Origin: Acholoe squamosa
Taxonomy: Eukaryota; Annelida; Polychaeta; Phyllodocida; Polynoidae
NCBI GenBank assembly: GCA_949317995.1
Contig: OX439039.1
Coordinates: forward strand, 18,467,282-18,531,281
Length of the DNA: 64,000 nucleotides
Reading direction: 5' to 3'
Positions 58,481-64,000 of the stretch are shown here, in pieces. The notes under the pieces were generated by a model. It saw only the letters and a program-made list of their open reading frames with translations, was not told the DNA's origin and did not search any database. Numbering within the stretch: the first letter of the stretch is position 1; every line of letters starts with the position of its first letter. The position numbers and the translations under genes were made by a program.

Positions 58481-61400
58481 CCTAATTATAGAAATCCCCT
58501 CTTTCTTGACACATTGGTCTATATCTATGCTGAGCTTGCAGAGACTATTGTGTTAGAATGGTGCTAGCAATCCACCAGGGTGCCTCTGCATGCCTGTAGG
58601 TTCTAGCATGCACCAGCGCCATCTTATTGATTTGTACTGATCAGCTCCAGCTAGTCTACAGCAATAACCAGTCTCATAGCAACCAACAAATTATGACTTC
58701 ATTTAGCAAACTAGATTAACGTTAATTCACTGAAGAGTATTCATGCAAAATGGAGTATACCTCGTTTGGGTAGTTACCTTGTCTTTTGGCTTGGTTTAGA
58801 CTTGGACACAAAATAGAACTCTCCCCTAGGCCCTACCCGACCCACCCTGTAACATGTATTTTTACTCTCTCTGTAATTTAGTCATTCATCAACCTATCAA
58901 ATAGATATTAAGCTGTTCAATTATTGGAAACTCTGCCTTTCGGTAGCAATTCTTTTAATTCATTTTATCGATACTTTAACAGAGCTTTCTAGAGATATGG
59001 GATACTTTGTGAAATGACGGTCTACCATCAGAGTCTCTTTGGAAAAGGATGGTAATTTAAAACTGAGTTAAGTCAAGGCCCATAATGTATATAATCGAAT
59101 GTAAAATATATCCACAAATCTCCATGGTTCACTTTTATAAAAGATAACTATCTCCACAAAGGGACAGTTCTAAGAACATCAAACAAAGCTTGGTGTTTGA
59201 TGGAGAAACAAAATCACTGCTGCTTTGCCTCCTTGAACATCTGGAAGGGATGTTAGTTGGAGTGTAGATGAGGCTGACTCTGACACAAGAGCCAGGCTGA
59301 CATATTCTTTTGCACGTGATTGTTTCTACACTGAATTTGCCCCTTGACGATGGCCACACAAGTCCCGAGACCGTCTCCTTGTGGTTGATTCAGAGAAGGA
59401 ATAAGCAGAGCCTCAGTTGCTAGGCCGGAACTAGGGCCAGAAACATGGCACCAGGAGTACCCCTGGGACATTAACATGGATGTGCAGGATGCAGAAGGAT
59501 GGGTTGGACCCCACACAGCCACACAGGGCGCCAACATCAAAGGCACCTGGATTGACACACCAGGAAGATATGATTTGACAGGAAACTGCCGACTTATTCT
59601 TTTAAATCTTCAAGGGCCTAGAGTCTAGTACTCGAAAGGCCCTTTGTCAAAATGGTTCATGAATGCAGCTGAACAATTCATATCCGTTGTAGAGATGACT
59701 GTTGCTTGAGACGGAATTGAGACGCTCCCTCATTATTTAGGGCAAGTGAGGTACTCGCTTGTACTGCATAGATGAATCGATCTATAATGAGAACATGAAA
59801 CATTGAGGCATCATACTTACCTTGGAGAGTTAAAGGAAGACCTGTCAGTAAGAAGAAGGAATAGCGGAGGGGAACAGGCAGGTTCAATATTGTCTAAAGG
59901 CAGATAGAGGCAGTCCTCAGAAGTAAATGGAAATGAGGAATAGATGGTATTCCTAAAAGGAGAGGTTTTTATGTGGCATCTGAGGTATATATATGGTATC
60001 TGGTTTAAGGCACAAAGCACTAGGGATGGCGAGTCCGCCCTTTGTAAAAGATAAGTATTCAATCACAAATTCAAAGTATGATATGACTTCTCTACACTGG
60101 GGGAACTGAATGATTGGCTAAGAGAGCAGTAGTAAATGGAAGTCTGCAAAACATGAGCCTCGGTACAATGCTGACACATCGATAGTGTTTCAGAAATTGG
60201 GGGTCTTTATCTTTGTTTGCATTCTGCATACATCGGTGATTTAATACAAGTATTTTGAATTCACAGACACATATGTTCCTTGTTATAGACACTGTTAAGC
60301 AGCCATGAATCATTAATTAGATAAATTTACTCCTTATTGCCAATAGGTTTCTTAACTCACCCTCTGTGGAGGTTTTTCAATGAGTCCAAGAAACACCAAC
60401 TACTCTCCTTCAGCTCTGTCTCGTTACCTCTGCTCACATTTAGATAGTATTCAGTAAAAATCAGCATATCTCGAATTCATGTACCACTCCATGCCTGGCC
60501 CGTGCTATGACAACTTATCCTGCCCCCTGTAGTGTCCCACTATGAAGCTACGCTACTATCCCACACTGTGCCCACGGGCAAGAATTAGGTATCTAGATGT
60601 GCATAGGGCCGACCGTGAGCCATGGGGTAGAATAAGGATATGGTTCTCTTGCCAGGTTCTCTCTACCCTTGGGAACCTATAGATATGGGACTCAGTGCTC
60701 AGTGCATAGTCGGGGTTCTTCCCCCAAATGCTACAACTGTAGGGCACACACCGTTCATTCAAAGGGGGTTCCTTTTAGTTGACGTAAGGTAAAATGAAAA
60801 ATGACCTCATATAAGTCCTCATCTGACAGCATTTCTACACAGTTCATGCCCATGTGAACCACGTTTTGCTACATTAATCTCCCCCACAAACATCTTCTCA
60901 CACCCTGACTGAGCGTCTTTCACCCCTGACCTCTACAACCAGGACTTCACTTACTGTGTGGAATCCAAGTTAAAATGTATCAAGATGGAGCCAAATACTT
61001 CCTACTTAATGTCATCTAAACATGTGCCATGTGATTTGTATCAGATATTGCAGTTCTTAGTTAAGCTCTCGATGATGCCTTCAAACATTAGGATGAATTT
61101 ACGCTTATTAGGCTGGTAGTCAAAAAGTAGAAAAGGCACTAGCTGTGTGCAAAATCTTGTTCTCAACCACATTCTGTCATGGAAGGAAATCGGCATAGAA
61201 AATAAAATCTCTCTTGTCACGAATAACAAAAACACAAAAATAAAACACATGATTTGATGTATAGTAGAATGGTGATGCGAACCATCAAAATCCTTTCGTC
61301 CTCTTTTGTCCCCAGAAGAGTACACTGATCTACCTTCTATACGTATCATCCTTTGTCTTGAGGGGTTTTCCCTTCCCCTTCTCCATCATGCAGCTTGTTC

Positions 61401-64000
61401 CTCCCTTTCCTCTCTCACAAACAAAGCACGATATAAAGTAAAACCTTTTGTTTATTCCACATGTCATAGGACCCCTACCTCCCGTGGTGAGTAGGTTTTA
61501 ACTCTCTCCACCCTATCACATGCGCCATGAAGGATGGAACTTGTAGTTTAACCCTTTATGAACAACATGCTCTGGCAGATGTTGTGCTAATTCTTTTTTT
61601 ATCGGGATTCACAAACTCAGCACTTTGAGTAAATCATTTGATCAACATTACGGTATCACATTGATTGTATGGAAAAGTATCATCCACCATAAAGCAGCGT
61701 AATACATGAATGTAAACTCTTAGATTTACTATTTGTGATTTAATGCGCTCTGCTCTAAATGGTTTTAAATGGGAGTGCACATTTTGTTCCTTGAGTTACA
61801 GCGCATGGAAAGACTATCCCACCTCCCTCTTTTTGATATTTGAAAACGGTGAGCTGTATTTATTTTCTGCCGCCTCATCTGTCACATTAGGATTTTCAAG
61901 GGAGCGTTATTATTGTTATTATTTGGAGACTGGAGGCCCAATGGGACATTCCAACCTGCATCAATAATGGTTAATTAAACGGGAAAATAACTTGTTGAGT
62001 TGCAACTTCTTAGTCCGGGAAAAGATAATTTCAAGGAGGCCTCGGATGTTTCATATTTGTACATCCCACCATGATCATAAAACAGTGTTTGCATCTCCAC
62101 GAGGAATTTGTGAAACTGTAATGAGATTTAAATAGATTCTGTAATTCCGCCTTAACATTTGAATTTAATAATTCTTGCCAATTTCTGCGTATCCATGGGG
62201 AGCATATTGCCGAGATGACAGAATGGAAGAAACTTATCAAATATGTTCACAAAAATTTGTACCAGCATTACCCATTTTAAGCAGGTTAATAAACAAATAA
62301 AGTCCACTAATTTGGTGTGGATTTGGCGGGATTAGTTATCCCCTTTTACCGATAGATAACCACCCACTTTGGGTTACATTTATTTTGTAAAGTCCATGTT
62401 TTGAGGGCTGGGGATTAAGGGTACAGGAACCCTTGACCTTGCCATGGCCTATGACATTTCGCTGAAGCATCATTATAAGGTGTTTGCCAGTAAACTGGAG
62501 TTTCCACCCACGCCTTCAACCTTCAGAAATGGCAGACCTAGGCTTTACTTAGATTCATGTGTATAGGTAATTCATGTACAAATATTCCACCGACCTCGTC
62601 ACTTCATGGGCTGTATCAGCATTGATACCGTGTACCTTGAATAAGGTATATCAATACTGGCTTTATCAATAAGGTAATTTTAGTATTGGCTTGGTATTAT
62701 CCATCCTGGATATGTAAATCATTATGATGAGCAACATGACAATGTCTTGGTTAAGATAACTATTACGGAAATGTTCACTATTACGGAAATGTTCTCATGT
62801 ATCAGAAACACAAAGACGAAGTGGAATGTAGCGTCACCCGTTGTTCATCGGGGTCTTTTTTTTCTCTTTCTCAGCCTCGAGCCACTTGCGTCTTTTCTGC
62901 TGCATTGGGGATGGTGTGAAAACCGCTGCTTTTGGTGGACCCAGGCAAAGGATAGGGGATAGGTGATATGATATATCCCCTATTTGATATTATCATAAAT
63001 AGGTGAATAGTGAGGGAAAAATACGATGCTAGCCATGTAGATATCTGAAGACCTATAGATGCAGGATGACATGATATAGCATGCCATCCTACGTCATTAT
63101 GACCGTTTCTCCAGGGCTCAGCAAGGATCAACCTGTCCTGACACATCGCTAACCCTTTATGCACGACATGATGCGACATGAATGCATGTGTCAGCACGGT
63201 CATGATGGTGTACCCGCACAGAGCCGGTCTGTACATAACTACAATGGTATAACATGCCAATATTTCAGGATTACACCAAGCAGGAATAAACTAACTATTT
63301 AGTAACTCTTAAAGTCTGCCTTTATATGTATACATTACTAAAGGGTTGGAAGGATGTGGCATAAAGTCACCATACATGTATACATGTATCCATGAAAGTG
63401 CTACACCCTTTCCCTACCTCCTACCCTCACTTCCCTGACTCTGCCCCCACCCCTACCTCCTGTGTCACACAGATTCCATATTTATGGGGGGCCGGGAGTC
63501 AGTCGGACGGAATGTTATATCGACAGGCTGCCACCAGGCCGGTGCACTCATGAATCATGTGACAACTCCAGGGCGGGGTGGGACAGGGCAGGGGAGGGGT
63601 GGGCCATGGGTAGGTGTGGTTTATGGGAGGGCATCTAGATATGGTAGTTGTGTGGGAGCAGAAGGGAGAGAATGCCAAGAAGCATGTTAGCTGCCATGTC
63701 TACATAAATACATCAAGTGGTAAAGGAAATCAATTGTTTCTATCAGGGTAGGGTTGGAGTTTGGGACGTATAGAAATTCTACGTGGAGGATTCTCTACAA
63801 CAGGACCTATAGTACTCATAAATGTCAGGTGGATTATGGACTGGATAATGGGGTCATGACACTGAATCGGAGCTTTCTTTATCATTTGTCAGACCTAAAT
63901 CACACATTGGTCACACCTATGTTTATGCCCTCCTCTTCTATAGCCCACATGAAGGGGTATTTTGTCTTATTTTCTCTATCAGTATCACCTAAGCTAGATG
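58480..64000. other. No gene recognised
   Basis: Frames of 60-130 codons (for example 62871-63260 minus and 59253-59558 minus) carry no recognisable domain. An 18-bp tandem duplication sits at 62760-62795. The AT-rich but complex stretch 61740-62300 has homeobox-like TTAATTAAA and could be conserved non-coding DNA, which cannot be judged from one sequence. Confidence 0.4.

Noticed and set aside
59389-59625. Plus-strand open stretch of 79 codons with protein-like composition (contains WHQEYPWDINMD and TPGRYDLTGNC), opposite a 101-codon minus-strand frame.
   Set aside because: No methionine start, no convincing splice sites and no recognised domain; the opposite strand is open too. An exon remains possible but is not supported. 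A protein search or RNA reads over this span would decide.

Overview
This window looks like intergenic or intronic DNA from a marine invertebrate animal, possibly a deuterostome or lophotrochozoan; I cannot name the species. The grounds are abundant TA, GA, CA and G/C simple repeats, a CR1/Jockey-type LINE, a Ngaro-type tyrosine-recombinase retroelement, Harbinger-like MITEs and many fold-back elements. I recognise no host protein-coding gene. Nearly all open frames are short, unlike known families, and often open on both strands.

Layout. 1-9.4 kb: mostly unassigned sequence with a consensus CRE at 1786, a (TA)n run, a 1.8-kb element whose ends recur as the starts of three internal ~360-bp tandem units (3046-4871), a pair of M-box-like sites at 5511-5538, a 2.2-kb stretch bounded by ~150-bp inverted repeats (6860-9051), and a cluster of GATA-type sites at 9182-9300. 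9.5-12.6 kb: a 5'-truncated, frameshifted LINE on the minus strand, a second inverted-repeat element and a tRNA-related SINE-like unit. 12.6-24 kb: no gene; a GGGTCA-palindrome cluster, a ~37-bp minisatellite split by a 100-bp MITE with a clean TA target duplication, two GA arrays and three CACGTG E-boxes in 58 bp.

24.2-28.8 kb: the only substantial coding content, a fossil Ngaro-type element on the minus strand. It has gag-like, reverse transcriptase/RNase H and tyrosine recombinase regions bounded by split direct repeats. It is young (paired 205-bp repeats differ at about two positions) and nearly whole, with about one break. It lies in TA-rich microsatellite DNA, about 150 bp from a tRNA-Phe-like sequence.

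29-50 kb: a dense field of small non-autonomous DNA elements. These include a 304-bp near-perfect palindrome (30963-31266), three MITEs with TTA or TAA target duplications typical of PIF/Harbinger (33623, 34174, 43116), two elements with CACTG termini and TA duplications packed with TAAACA/TGTTTA cores (38124 and 45893), a CAGGAGGG-ended element (38519), a 717-bp inverted-repeat element with a TA run near its centre (41814), and a fold-back whose loop holds a 95% copy of a TATA-bearing segment found 0.9 kb upstream (48881-49980). 50-64 kb: mostly unassigned, with a pre-miRNA-like hairpin at 52071-52144 and simple repeats.

The mobile elements account for most recognisable structure. The motif clusters (CRE, GATA, E-box, M-box) are regulatory candidates only; no gene they control is visible here.
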